This document shows, piece after piece, positions 33,353 through 40,492 of a DNA stretch of 64,000 nucleotides. Source of the DNA: a virus. The stretch lies in IMG/VR virus record IMGVR_UViG_3300010354_000045, positions 97,494 through 161,493 of that record. One strand, 5' to 3'. The position numbers were made by a program, and so were the translations under genes. The notes under the pieces were generated by a model. That model was not told the DNA's origin, did no database searches, and saw only the letters and a list, made by a program, of their open reading frames with translations. Position 1 is the first letter of the stretch. Every line of letters begins with the position of its first letter.

Positions 33353-34198
33353 TTAAAGTTTTTGATTGATCTTTTTTAGTTCTTCAATAATATTTGGATC
33401 TGTTATCTTAGGAGTTTTAATTTCGACAACAGACACAAATCTTCCTCTTTGGTTTGTATTAAGATTAACAAACCCTTGCCCGTTGCTAGCATATTCAACA
33501 CCGGTCTCAACTCCTGGCCTTATATCAATCATCATAGTTTCACCAGTTATAGATTTTACTTGTTTACGACAACCAATAATTGCTTCTATTGGGTTAATGC
33601 TAATTTTAGTATACAAATCGTCTCCGGTTCTGGTAAAATCATTGTCTGGCATTACAAGAACAGTAACATTCAAATTTCCACGAGGCGCATTTGGAAAACT
33701 ATCATCACCTAGGCCCTGGTACCTTATAGTATCACCATGGTTGACGCCAGCAGGAATATTAACAGCAACAGTTTGAAATTTTCCGCTAGGCATTTGATAT
33801 TTTGCTTCCAACTGTTTACCTACATAAGAATCAAACAGACTTATTTGACATTGAATGTTTAAATCTCTATTTCTCCGCATACCACGTGCATGACCAAATA
33901 TATCTCCAAACGGACTATGCCCACCAAAATGAGCATTAAACATATCTTGGAAATGACTAAATCCTCCGTTTCCTGTATTAAAATGGAATTGTGTTCCACC
34001 GAACTGTCTTTGTTGGTCGTATTCGGCTTTTTTTTGAGGATCACTAAGAGTGTCGTAAGCTACACTAATATCCTTGAATTTAGCCTGATCGCCCCCTTTA
34101 TCGGGATGATGTTTGTTGGCTAAACTTCTGTATGCTTTTTTAATTTCGTCTGGGCTAGCTGATTCGCTAACACCTAAAATTGAATAATAGTCAGTCAT
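33353..34198 (-). CDS. dnaJ: DnaJ/CbpA-type J-domain co-chaperone
   Basis: 281 residues. J domain at residues 1-65 with HPD at 31-33; a Gly/Phe-rich linker (FGGTQFHFNTGNGGFSHF and beyond); and two beta-sandwich substrate-binding domains. The cysteine zinc finger of class I DnaJ is absent, so this is the class II form, as in CbpA. It would stimulate the host DnaK ATPase and bring clients to it. It lies 50 bp upstream of clpA and has its own promoter flanked by a 9-bp inverted repeat; the two genes probably share a transcript. Confidence 0.92.
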   Translation of the reverse strand: MTDYYSILGVSESASPDEIKKAYRSLANKHHPDKGGDQAKFKDISVAYDTLSDPQKKAEYDQQRQFGGTQFHFNTGNGGFSHFQDMFNAHFGGHSPFGDIFGHARGMRRNRDLNIQCQISLFDSYVGKQLEAKYQMPSGKFQTVAVNIPAGVNHGDTIRYQGLGDDSFPNAPRGNLNVTVLVMPDNDFTRTGDDLYTKISINPIEAIIGCRKQVKSITGETMMIDIRPGVETGVEYASNGQGFVNLNTNQRGRFVSVVEIKTPKITDPNIIEELKKINQKL

Positions 34199-34208
34199 AG
34201 TCGTAATA

Positions 34209-34255
34209 ACAGGTCAAGTAATATAGATAATACTATATTTACATTGACCTGTCAA
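34209..34255 (-). promoter_or_regulatory. Promoter of the dnaJ-clpA unit, flanked by an inverted repeat
   Basis: Minus strand TTGACA (34250-34255), 17 bp spacer, TATTAT (34227-34232). A perfect 9-bp inverted repeat, ACAGGTCAA at 34209-34217 and TTGACCTGT at 34244-34252, brackets the -10 region and overlaps the -35 box, as an operator might. Confidence 0.7.
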
Positions 34256-34266
34256 GCGAAAAGAAA

Positions 34267-34470
34267 TTATTTCTTTTCTGGAACTTTTTCACCTTCTACT
34301 TTTTTATGTACTTTAATTTTCTTACATTCTTTAGCAACTGATCCGTCTGCCTTTTTGATTACGTTGCCTTTGCTGTCTTTTTTATCTGTACAAACTTCTT
34401 TCATCTCGCCACCTGCATAGGCTGTTCCAGCCAATGCTAAACTGGTTACTAATGCTAATAAAATTTTCAT
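34267..34470 (-). CDS. Small secreted (periplasmic) Lys-rich protein
   Basis: 67 residues. The N-terminus MKILLALVTSLALAGTAYA-GG is a clear Sec signal peptide with cleavage after AYA. The mature ~48 residues are Lys-rich with two cysteines (VCTDKK... and ECKKIKV) that could form a disulfide. The ATG at 34470 has AAGGAGTG 5 nt upstream, which fixes the start; the longer frame to 34530 has no such site. It comes last in the lysis region, so a role at the envelope is plausible. Confidence 0.75.
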   Translation of the reverse strand: MKILLALVTSLALAGTAYAGGEMKEVCTDKKDSKGNVIKKADGSVAKECKKIKVHKKVEGEKVPEKK

Positions 34471-34480
34471 ATTACACTCC

Positions 34481-35029
34481 TTATAATAATGGTTGTGGTT
34501 CATCTGGCACAACTTTCTTTCCGCTAGCATTAGTAGTTACTCCTGCCGGCGCCCCAAATGATCCTGTATTTGATGGTGCAAATGTAGGTTCTGTTTTTGC
34601 TCCAAAGTTGCCAGATGAGCTTCCAAAGCCACTTCCGCCAGATGTACCTGCTGCTGGTGCACCAAACGAGCTTGATGCTCCGAATCCTCCTGCTGAAGGT
34701 TGGCCAAATGTTGAAGGCTGGCTTGATGCCACTGGTTGTATGCCGCCATTATTTGCTCCGTTTAATTTTTCTTGTGTACGACCCCATGCTGCTAAACCAA
34801 GTACAGCGCCCATAGCGATGTGGAACAGCCCTGCACCTTGTAGTGTTAATGGATTCCATTGCGTGATAGGCACTTTATTAAACGTCTGTAGTAAACTCCA
34901 AAGAATAGGAAATATAACCATGTCCATAGTGCAGACAATCATGTACATCCAACCCATCATTGGACGCCACTTAGAATTCATCCAATCTTCTTTTTTCTTT
35001 TCACTTTCGCTCTTAACTTCTTCAGTCAT
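34481..35029 (-). CDS. Holin candidate (GTA-type membrane protein)
   Basis: 182 residues. A basic N-terminus ending in NSKWRPMMGW is followed by hydrophobic segments (about 25-48 and 61-82, MYMIVCTMDMVIFPILWSL and LFHIAMGAVLGLAAWG). The WRP motif before membrane helices is typical of the phage/gene-transfer-agent holin group. The C-terminal ~95 residues are Gly/Ser/Ala/Phe-rich low complexity (GFGAS and SFGAP repeats), unusual for a holin. The neighbourhood (endolysin, spanins) supports the call. It could also be another envelope protein. Confidence 0.6.
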   Translation of the reverse strand: MTEEVKSESEKKKEDWMNSKWRPMMGWMYMIVCTMDMVIFPILWSLLQTFNKVPITQWNPLTLQGAGLFHIAMGAVLGLAAWGRTQEKLNGANNGGIQPVASSQPSTFGQPSAGGFGASSSFGAPAAGTSGGSGFGSSSGNFGAKTEPTFAPSNTGSFGAPAGVTTNASGKKVVPDEPQPLL

Positions 35030-35048
35030 TGTCTGCTCCTAAAACTAA

Positions 35049-35612
35049 TTACCAGAAAAGGAATAATCCGTTAGCCGATAAAACTACCCCAACGGCTGCA
35101 ACTCCAAAGCTTGCCCAAAACATAGGCATGCTTACAGCAAGAATGCTAGCAGATAATACAACAATAGATAATTGATATGCAGTTGAAGCATATCCAATCC
35201 ACGGGCTACCTTTCTTAGCTATATCTCTTTCTAGTTCTAGCTTCTTAGCTTTTTCCATGATTTCTTTTTTGTCAGTTTCCATACGTGCTGCTTCAGCTTC
35301 TAACTTTGCTTTATTTTCAGGTAATTTAGCTTCTAATGCTGCTGTTTCATATAAAACCTGACGTACATTTTTTGCTTGATACCATGCCCATTGGTTATTT
35401 GCAGCAATAGTGTTATTTAAAACGGTACCAGATAATTTTCCGCCGTACCATGCATTTACGGCCAATAATAACGCAAATACAGAAATTACCATGCCTGCTT
35501 TATCTTTAATTTTTGCTTCACGCTCGCTGCGACTACCTACAGGAGGTTTTGGTGCATCTTGATCCTTAGGTTCTTTATTGATTAATTTTAAAATAGAATC
35601 ATGTAACGCCAT
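35049..35612 (-). CDS. DUF4337-family membrane protein
   Basis: 187 residues. A membrane segment near residues 40-58, NNQWAWYQAKNVRQ, a ~50-residue charged coiled coil, then two C-terminal hydrophobic segments (about 144-164 and 166-187). This order and the N-(N/D)QW-x-YQAK signature match the DUF4337 family. Role unknown; because it lies between the holin and spanin candidates a lysis or envelope function is possible. An AATAAATA late box is 25 bp upstream. Confidence 0.75.
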   Translation of the reverse strand: MALHDSILKLINKEPKDQDAPKPPVGSRSEREAKIKDKAGMVISVFALLLAVNAWYGGKLSGTVLNNTIAANNQWAWYQAKNVRQVLYETAALEAKLPENKAKLEAEAARMETDKKEIMEKAKKLELERDIAKKGSPWIGYASTAYQLSIVVLSASILAVSMPMFWASFGVAAVGVVLSANGLFLFW

Positions 35613-35635
35613 TGTTTGCCCCTAATATAATACTA

Positions 35636-35923
35636 TTATTTATTGGATTTTTCCATAATTTCTTTATAGGCTAATCGCCTCTCTTCAGACGCTTTAACTT
35701 CTAGCATGAGCTCGTGAGCAACTTTTTGGGCCTTTTCAGCCGCCGCAAGAGCAGATTGGTATTCTTTGTCAGTAGCTTCTGCTGCTCTACGTTTAGCTTC
35801 TATTAGTTCTTTTTCAGCTTTTTCTAAATCACTGATAGCAGAATCCGCATATTTTTTAGCGCCCAAGAATAATCTTTTAAGTCTTTTTGCTGCCGCTTCT
35901 TCTAATTTTCTTATAAAGCTCAT
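35636..35923 (-). CDS. Coiled-coil protein in the lysis region
   Basis: 95 residues, almost entirely a Lys/Glu/Ala coiled coil without hydrophobic membrane segment. It starts 2 bp after the o-spanin candidate gene. A late box for the next gene lies over its stop codon. Function unknown. Confidence 0.6.
   Translation of the reverse strand: MSFIRKLEEAAAKRLKRLFLGAKKYADSAISDLEKAEKELIEAKRRAAEATDKEYQSALAAAEKAQKVAHELMLEVKASEERRLAYKEIMEKSNK
35637..35644 (-). promoter_or_regulatory. Late promoter box
   Basis: AATAAATA on the minus strand, 25 bp before the ATG at 35612. Confidence 0.5.
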
Positions 35924-35925
35924 AG

Positions 35926-36201
35926 TTATTTCCCGTCGTGGATTTCTTTCTGTCCTTTATACCATAAAATCCAATCGTCTACTTTAGCTCTACATTCGTG
36001 GTATTGTTTGTAGTTTTCAACTACTACTTCTAACACTCCGCTTAGTTTACTAGTATTTTCTGGAACATTTTTAAGATCAGGACAAGCTTCTAATAATTCT
36101 TGAGTTACTCCTGGCCAGGGCTGTTTAACTGGCGGAGTCTTAGCTACTGAAAAACATCCACTTAATATAACACTTAAAGAAATAATTAGGAGTTTTTTCA
36201 T
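35926..36201 (-). CDS. Outer-membrane spanin (o-spanin) candidate lipoprotein
   Basis: 91 residues. MKKLLIISLSVILSGC is a lipoprotein signal with lipobox LSGC, so the mature protein would begin at a lipidated Cys16. The mature part is Pro-containing near its start, has a C-P pair, and ends in a helical region with one more Cys (YHECRAKVDDW). It overlaps the upstream coiled-coil membrane gene by 4 nt (ATGA), as expected for a two-component spanin. It would bridge to the inner-membrane partner to disrupt the outer membrane at lysis. Confidence 0.75.
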   Translation of the reverse strand: MKKLLIISLSVILSGCFSVAKTPPVKQPWPGVTQELLEACPDLKNVPENTSKLSGVLEVVVENYKQYHECRAKVDDWILWYKGQKEIHDGK

Positions 36202-36701
36202 TTTTTAACTCCCAATGGATTTTTAGCAGCATCATTTAAAATGTTAACTGCTTCTTGAGGTACTTCGCATTTAGCGTCAATAATTTCACGTTGAACAACA
36301 ATTTTTTCTTTAACAACATCAACATACTGTGTAATAACTTGTTGTTTCTTTTTTCTTTCTGTTTCTAAATCTCTATTTAATCTATCAGCTTGGGCTGCTT
36401 TTCTATTAGCATCTTCTTGGGCAGTTCTAACACGTTCATTCCACATAGATTGAACTTCAGAAGCTCCAAACATAAAAACTGATAGTAGTGTTATAAGGCC
36501 GAAAACAGGCCTTAAAAATCTTGCGTAAACACCTATGGCAGGAAAATGACTTAATATGCCGTTGGCAAAGTATATTGCTAATGATGCACCAGCCGACGCT
36601 AACCAAACCCAAGGAGGTATACTACTTAATACAGTATCAATAATACTAGCAAAAGATGGTAGACTGCCAAACATTAGGCTAGTTAACCAATCAAATCCCA
36701 C
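36198..36701 (-). CDS. Inner-membrane spanin (i-spanin) candidate
   Basis: 167 residues. Hydrophobic segments at about 29-48 and 61-82, then a long charged coiled coil (about 88-140, with NRKAAQADRLNRDLETERKKKQQ) and a short tail with a single Cys (DAKCEVP). This topology fits an Rz-type i-spanin, though these usually have one membrane segment. The gene lies directly after the endolysin gene (1 bp) and overlaps the o-spanin candidate. Confidence 0.65.
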   Translation of the reverse strand: MGFDWLTSLMFGSLPSFASIIDTVLSSIPPWVWLASAGASLAIYFANGILSHFPAIGVYARFLRPVFGLITLLSVFMFGASEVQSMWNERVRTAQEDANRKAAQADRLNRDLETERKKKQQVITQYVDVVKEKIVVQREIIDAKCEVPQEAVNILNDAAKNPLGVKK

Positions 36702-36702
36702 T

Positions 36703-37332
36703 TCATTCTCCTAAAATATGAAGTGCGTGATTGTAGTGTTTGATTCGGTCTTCTAGACCTAACGTTCCTCCGTTAATTCTTTTAGTCAAAGTTAACATAT
36801 CACCTTTATCGGCCCACTGATTAAGATTGTTGGCCTCCCAGAACCAAGCTGCTGATTGTACACACCCTTCAAATGTAGTTAAGTGCTCGCCAGCTTCTTC
36901 TACAGATATTTCTAAACTTTGTGCATATCTTTCATAATTGCTTTTTCCAGTTAACTGGATCAATCCTCGACCACAATATCTCCATCCATCGCCACTTTCT
37001 TCAGGGCCATTGCCCATCCTGTTAGCATATGCTCTATTGGCAATTTTTTCAGGCTGTTGTGCATATTGTCTAGCTATTTCTATGGTAGGAAAATATCTTG
37101 GCCATACCTTCATTAAACTTTCTGCTCTATAATTTAGATTTTCTTTAATTGCACGATAGTTTCCTGATTCATGTGCTGTTTGTGCTAAGAATGCAGCAAC
37201 TCTAGGCACAGTTTGAATTTCGTAATCTGGTAAAATTTGGCATAGTGCTTCATACCAATGATCTGCGTAAGGGTTTTTTCCAATGAAAAAAGAAAATTTC
37301 TTAAAGGTAAAGTCAAAATCGAATCCGCTCAT
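36703..37332 (-). CDS. Endolysin, GH19 (chitinase-like) muramidase
   Basis: 209 residues. The glycoside hydrolase 19 pattern is clear: FLAQTAHESGNYRAIKENLNY with general-acid E55, then ANRMGNGPEESGDGWRYCGRGLIQLTG. Phage GH19 enzymes cut peptidoglycan. There is no signal peptide, so it needs the holin to reach the wall. It is the first gene of the lysis run and overlaps the preceding gene by 4 nt. Confidence 0.88.
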   Translation of the reverse strand: MSGFDFDFTFKKFSFFIGKNPYADHWYEALCQILPDYEIQTVPRVAAFLAQTAHESGNYRAIKENLNYRAESLMKVWPRYFPTIEIARQYAQQPEKIANRAYANRMGNGPEESGDGWRYCGRGLIQLTGKSNYERYAQSLEISVEEAGEHLTTFEGCVQSAAWFWEANNLNQWADKGDMLTLTKRINGGTLGLEDRIKHYNHALHILGE

Positions 37333-38063
37333 AGTTTCTCCAATGCTACAGCCCAGTTACTGTTTTCAAAAATAAAATAGTTTCCAATTTTGTTTATGTT
37401 ATAATTTCCTATGTACTTGGTAAGAAATAGTGTTTCTGCTATTCCGTTCCCTTCGATTACAATAGGACCTTTAATTTGTTCATAAACTAACTGTTTAGGA
37501 CCACTTGTTACTATTCTAAAGCTGATAGGATCAGCCCAGGCTTTTTTAAATTTTATGTTTTCGTCAAGGACGCTTATATTTTCTAAGTAACTGTTACTAA
37601 AAAAATTGGTAAAGTTTTCTAATACATTTTTTTGTGTAGCAAGTGTGTATGATTCTTTATCAATAGGGACAATCGCTGACAAGTTTTCAATTGTTGCGTC
37701 TTGGCTTTTGAAATTTTTAAAGTATCTAAAACGCATCAATGGTATACCTGTTATTTTTTCTAGACCTTCTAGTATCTCAAAAATTTGCTCAGGTACATGT
37801 CTAGTTCTTTCTAGTTCGACAAAAACTTTATAAGTACCGTCATCTGTTTCGCCTGATGACACATCTGCATCAAGAACAAAGTCGTACCCCATCTCTATAA
37901 AGTTTTCTAAATCTTTAGCAGGGTCTTCGTATTCAACGGTAAAACTTAAAACAACCGTATCTTGATCATCACCTATTTTACTTTTATAGGCATCTATTTC
38001 AAAAACCTTTTTAACTAGGCCTTGAAGATCTTTAGCAAGTAAACTTTCATTTAATGTTTTCAT
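37329..38063 (-). CDS. Conserved hypothetical phage protein
   Basis: 244 residues, acidic in the first half, beta-rich in the second. No catalytic motif. The N-terminus MKTLNESLLAKDLQG has an L-N-E/S site six residues in, similar to the leaders of the suspected packaged proteins. It overlaps the endolysin start by 4 nt and starts 2 bp after the upstream gene. Function unknown. Confidence 0.65.
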   Translation of the reverse strand: MKTLNESLLAKDLQGLVKKVFEIDAYKSKIGDDQDTVVLSFTVEYEDPAKDLENFIEMGYDFVLDADVSSGETDDGTYKVFVELERTRHVPEQIFEILEGLEKITGIPLMRFRYFKNFKSQDATIENLSAIVPIDKESYTLATQKNVLENFTNFFSNSYLENISVLDENIKFKKAWADPISFRIVTSGPKQLVYEQIKGPIVIEGNGIAETLFLTKYIGNYNINKIGNYFIFENSNWAVALEKL

Positions 38064-38065
38064 AT

Positions 38066-38626
38066 TTACTGTGCCGGTGGTGTAGCTGGTGCAGCACCTG
38101 CTACTGGCGCTGCTTGAGGGTTAGCTGCCGGGGCTGCGGGCACCGGAGCTGCCGGGGGAGCAGATCCTTCTTTAGGAGCTGAACTATCTTTATAGTCATT
38201 TTTCATTTTTTCCATGTAGCCTTTATAGATATCAAAAGCTACTTTCTTTGGCATTTGTATTTCTACAATCCAAATTGGTTTGCGATCTAGTTTACCTTTT
38301 TTTGTACCTGGTCTAAAATCTTCGTGACTTCTAATAGGCATTGCTTCTAGTAAGTGAGATTTTTGATACTTAACTTTGCAGCCTAAATCTAATAAACGCT
38401 TTCCACCTATAGGGTCAGGCATTTTATTTTGAGGCCACATAAAGCCTGCGGTAATCCAGTGACGGTCTACTTTAGGTCCGTAGGCTAATTCACCGTCGTA
38501 CCAGTTATCATAAGCATACAGATCCATTTGATCTAGAACTCGTTCGAAGTCTTTTAATACCGCTAAACTACTGTTATTTTCGTACAGATCTTGTATGTTT
38601 CTAATAACATCTAAAATGTCGTGCAT
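38066..38626 (-). CDS. Conserved phage protein with Pro/Ala-rich tail
   Basis: 186 residues. A helical and alpha/beta domain of about 150 residues (YAYDNWYDGELAYGPKVDRHWI, MWPQNKMPDPIGGKRLL) precedes a ~35-residue Pro/Ala tail (APPAAPVPAAPAA...). I recognise the type from marine T4-like phages but not its role. A CTAAATA box lies 28 bp upstream. It is transcribed away from phoH. Confidence 0.65.
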   Translation of the reverse strand: MHDILDVIRNIQDLYENNSSLAVLKDFERVLDQMDLYAYDNWYDGELAYGPKVDRHWITAGFMWPQNKMPDPIGGKRLLDLGCKVKYQKSHLLEAMPIRSHEDFRPGTKKGKLDRKPIWIVEIQMPKKVAFDIYKGYMEKMKNDYKDSSAPKEGSAPPAAPVPAAPAANPQAAPVAGAAPATPPAQ

Positions 38627-38653
38627 GTTTTTAATCCTAGGATTTACTATACT

Positions 38654-38660
38654 TATTTAG
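38654..38660 (-). promoter_or_regulatory. Late promoter box
   Basis: CTAAATA on the minus strand, 28 bp before the ATG at 38626. Confidence 0.45.
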
Positions 38661-38704
38661 CTGGATCAAAATCATAACATATCAGTTTATTTTTTTAGGA
38701 AACT

Positions 38705-38783
38705 GTTAAATATTTTTGTAGGACCTCTGTAGTTATCGGGCGGTCGCTACAAGTCCTGCTTACTATAAAGTAGGAGTTACTAG
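38705..38783 (+). promoter_or_regulatory. Structured, switch-like 5' leader of phoH with late-type promoter
   Basis: GTTAAATA (38705-38712) is a late-type box; transcription would start near 38718. Exactly there begins GTAGGAC (38718-38724), which pairs fully with GTCCTGC (38753-38759) and encloses an inner stem TGTAG/CTACA (38728-38732 with 38747-38751) and a 14-nt GC-rich loop. The same GTCCTGC can instead pair with GTAGGAG (38770-38776), which contains the ribosome binding site of phoH. The two pairings exclude each other, so the leader could open or hide the site. Confidence 0.6.
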
Positions 38784-39500
38784 ATGAGTAAAAGAGTGAA
38801 AAAACGCTTTACATCAGAAGTTAAAGTAATAGATTTTGAAGCATATCTTCCACAAAAGAAATATCGTGTTACAATTTCAGCACGTAATCCTAATCAAAAA
38901 ACGTACTTGCAAAAACTACAAGACGAAAGCAAAAATATAATTTTAGCAGTCGGTCCAGCTGGCACAGGTAAAACTATGCTAGCAGTTCAGCACGGTATAA
39001 AAATGTATCAGGAAGGGCTTGTTGATAAAATCGTAGTTACTAGACCCGCCGTTTCAGTAGACGAAGATCTAGGATTTTTGCCAGGAACATTACAAGAAAA
39101 AATGGCCCCTTGGACAAGACCTATTTTTGACGTTTTCCAAGAGTATTATCAACAAAAAGAAATAGCTAAAATGCTAGAAGAAGGAGTAATTGAAATAAGT
39201 CCGTTAGCATATATGCGCGGCCGCACATTTAAAAACGCATATATAGTTGCCGACGAGATGCAAAATGCAACAGTTAATCAAATGAAAATGTTGCTAACAA
39301 GATTAGGTGAAGGGTCAAAAATGGTAGTCACCGGAGACCTTAACCAAGCAGACAGACTAAAAGATAATGGTCTTATAGATTTTTGTAATCTTATTACAAA
39401 CAAACAATTACACCATATCGATGTAGTGCAGTTTGATCACACTGATATAGAAAGGCACAATGCTGTAAAAGAAGTTTTAGAAGTTTACGGCGATTATTAA
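38784..39500 (+). CDS. phoH: PhoH-like P-loop ATPase
   Basis: 238 residues. The PhoH core is complete: Walker A GPAGTGKT (57-64), VTRPAVSVDEDLGFLPG, Walker B-like YIVADEMQNAT and VVTGDLNQAD. PhoH-type ATPases are widespread in marine phages and linked to phosphate stress or RNA metabolism, but their exact function is unsettled. One of few plus-strand genes; the leader is structured and a bidirectional terminator follows. Confidence 0.93.
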   Translation: MSKRVKKRFTSEVKVIDFEAYLPQKKYRVTISARNPNQKTYLQKLQDESKNIILAVGPAGTGKTMLAVQHGIKMYQEGLVDKIVVTRPAVSVDEDLGFLPGTLQEKMAPWTRPIFDVFQEYYQQKEIAKMLEEGVIEISPLAYMRGRTFKNAYIVADEMQNATVNQMKMLLTRLGEGSKMVVTGDLNQADRLKDNGLIDFCNLITNKQLHHIDVVQFDHTDIERHNAVKEVLEVYGDY

Positions 39501-39530
39501 AAATAAAGGGCGATTATTCGCCCTTTATTT
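39501..39530. terminator. Bidirectional rho-independent terminator between phoH and the deaminase gene
   Basis: A 13-bp palindrome with GC core AAAGGGCGA/TCGCCCTTT, loop TTAT, and AAATAAA/TTTATTT arms works on both strands. The dCMP deaminase stop codon lies inside it. Confidence 0.85.
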
Positions 39531-40029
39531 GATTTACCTCAATTCCACTTTTTTCTAGGAATTTGATTCCTGCATCATCTCTATAGTTTTGACCAAAATA
39601 AACACGACGAATACCTGACTGACAAATGAGCTTGGCACAGTCAAGACAAGGGCTGTGAGTAACAAATAAGTCCGCGCCGAGTCCACTGTTGTTAGACTTT
39701 GCCAGTTTTGCAATAGCGTTTGATTCAGCATGAAGAACTTCAGGTTTTGTTTTTAGGCCGTATCGAACATCACGGCCCGCTTCTTCGTGCCAACCTTCGT
39801 AGGGATATTGTTCGTCAAACTCTTCAGGACTCAACCATCCGCCTGCACCCTTGTCCCAAACTTGATCTTCGCAGTTGTTGTCCCAACCAGCAGGCATACC
39901 GTTATAGCCGTAGCTGATGACACTGTCGTCTTTAACAATAACAGCACCTACCTGTAGTCTACGTGCATGACTAAGTTCGGCACATCGCTTTGCCCAATCC
40001 ATATATAATTGTAGAAATTTATTTTTCAT
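39514..40029 (-). CDS. cd: Deoxycytidylate (dCMP) deaminase
   Basis: 171 residues (T4 Cd is 193). Zinc site HAE (100-102) and PCLDC (127-131, C128 and C131) are intact, and the N-terminal VGAVIVKDDSVISYGYNGMPAG is typical. It deaminates dCMP to dUMP, which ThyX then methylates, so the two gene products act in series. A segment NNCEDQVWDKG adds a further Cys, as in T4-type enzymes. It overlaps the DUF2452 gene by 11 nt. Confidence 0.93.
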   Translation of the reverse strand: MKNKFLQLYMDWAKRCAELSHARRLQVGAVIVKDDSVISYGYNGMPAGWDNNCEDQVWDKGAGGWLSPEEFDEQYPYEGWHEEAGRDVRYGLKTKPEVLHAESNAIAKLAKSNNSGLGADLFVTHSPCLDCAKLICQSGIRRVYFGQNYRDDAGIKFLEKSGIEVNQIKGE

Positions 40030-40492
40030 CGACTTCTATCCAAGTATGATCACCCAACCATTTAACTTGACAAATATATTCATACTCTTCAGGAGCTCCA
40101 GTTGACCAGTCATTAGGACCATGATGTGCTAATATTGTTCTATTTTTTCTATGATCAACTGCTAACCAGTATGTCTTTCCGTGGTACACTTGAAACTGAT
40201 AATATGCACCGTGTACCATATCAGTTATATCTAATCTTCTTTTTATTTGTGCTGCCTGTTTTTGTAAGACTGCAACTAATTCCATGATTCTATTGTATTC
40301 TTGTTCGGCGTGCATTCTGGCCACATTGACCATAATGTCTTTTTGTTTTTCAACCGGTATTAAATCAAATTTAGGGCCACCGGCCTCGGTAGCATAAGGT
40401 GTTACATTCCTATTAAAAAAAGGAACGATACTTTCGCCTATATTAGCGTCGTAACTATTAACACCTTTAGCTGAATTAGGTTTATCATCCAT
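40019..40492 (-). CDS. DUF2452-family protein
   Basis: 157 residues. PKFDLIPVEKQKDIMVNVARMHAEQEYNRIMELV, GAYYQFQVYHGKTYWLAVD and LAHHGPNDWSTGAPEEYEYICQVKWLGDHTW form the conserved DUF2452 text, shared by phages and some bacteria. No function is known. It overlaps gp44 by 8 nt and the deaminase by 11 nt, so it belongs to the replication run. Confidence 0.85.
   Translation of the reverse strand: MDDKPNSAKGVNSYDANIGESIVPFFNRNVTPYATEAGGPKFDLIPVEKQKDIMVNVARMHAEQEYNRIMELVAVLQKQAAQIKRRLDITDMVHGAYYQFQVYHGKTYWLAVDHRKNRTILAHHGPNDWSTGAPEEYEYICQVKWLGDHTWIEVDEK

Noticed and set aside
34257-34279. GAAAAGAAA/TTTCTTTTC palindrome as a terminator after the secreted peptide gene
   Set aside because: The stem is only A/T-rich, has no T-run beyond it, and overlaps the stop codon.
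34434-35042. 202-residue plus-strand frame antisense to the holin candidate
   Set aside because: It covers a gene with good ribosome binding sites on both ends and is created by the Gly/Ser/Pro repeats; no start signal.
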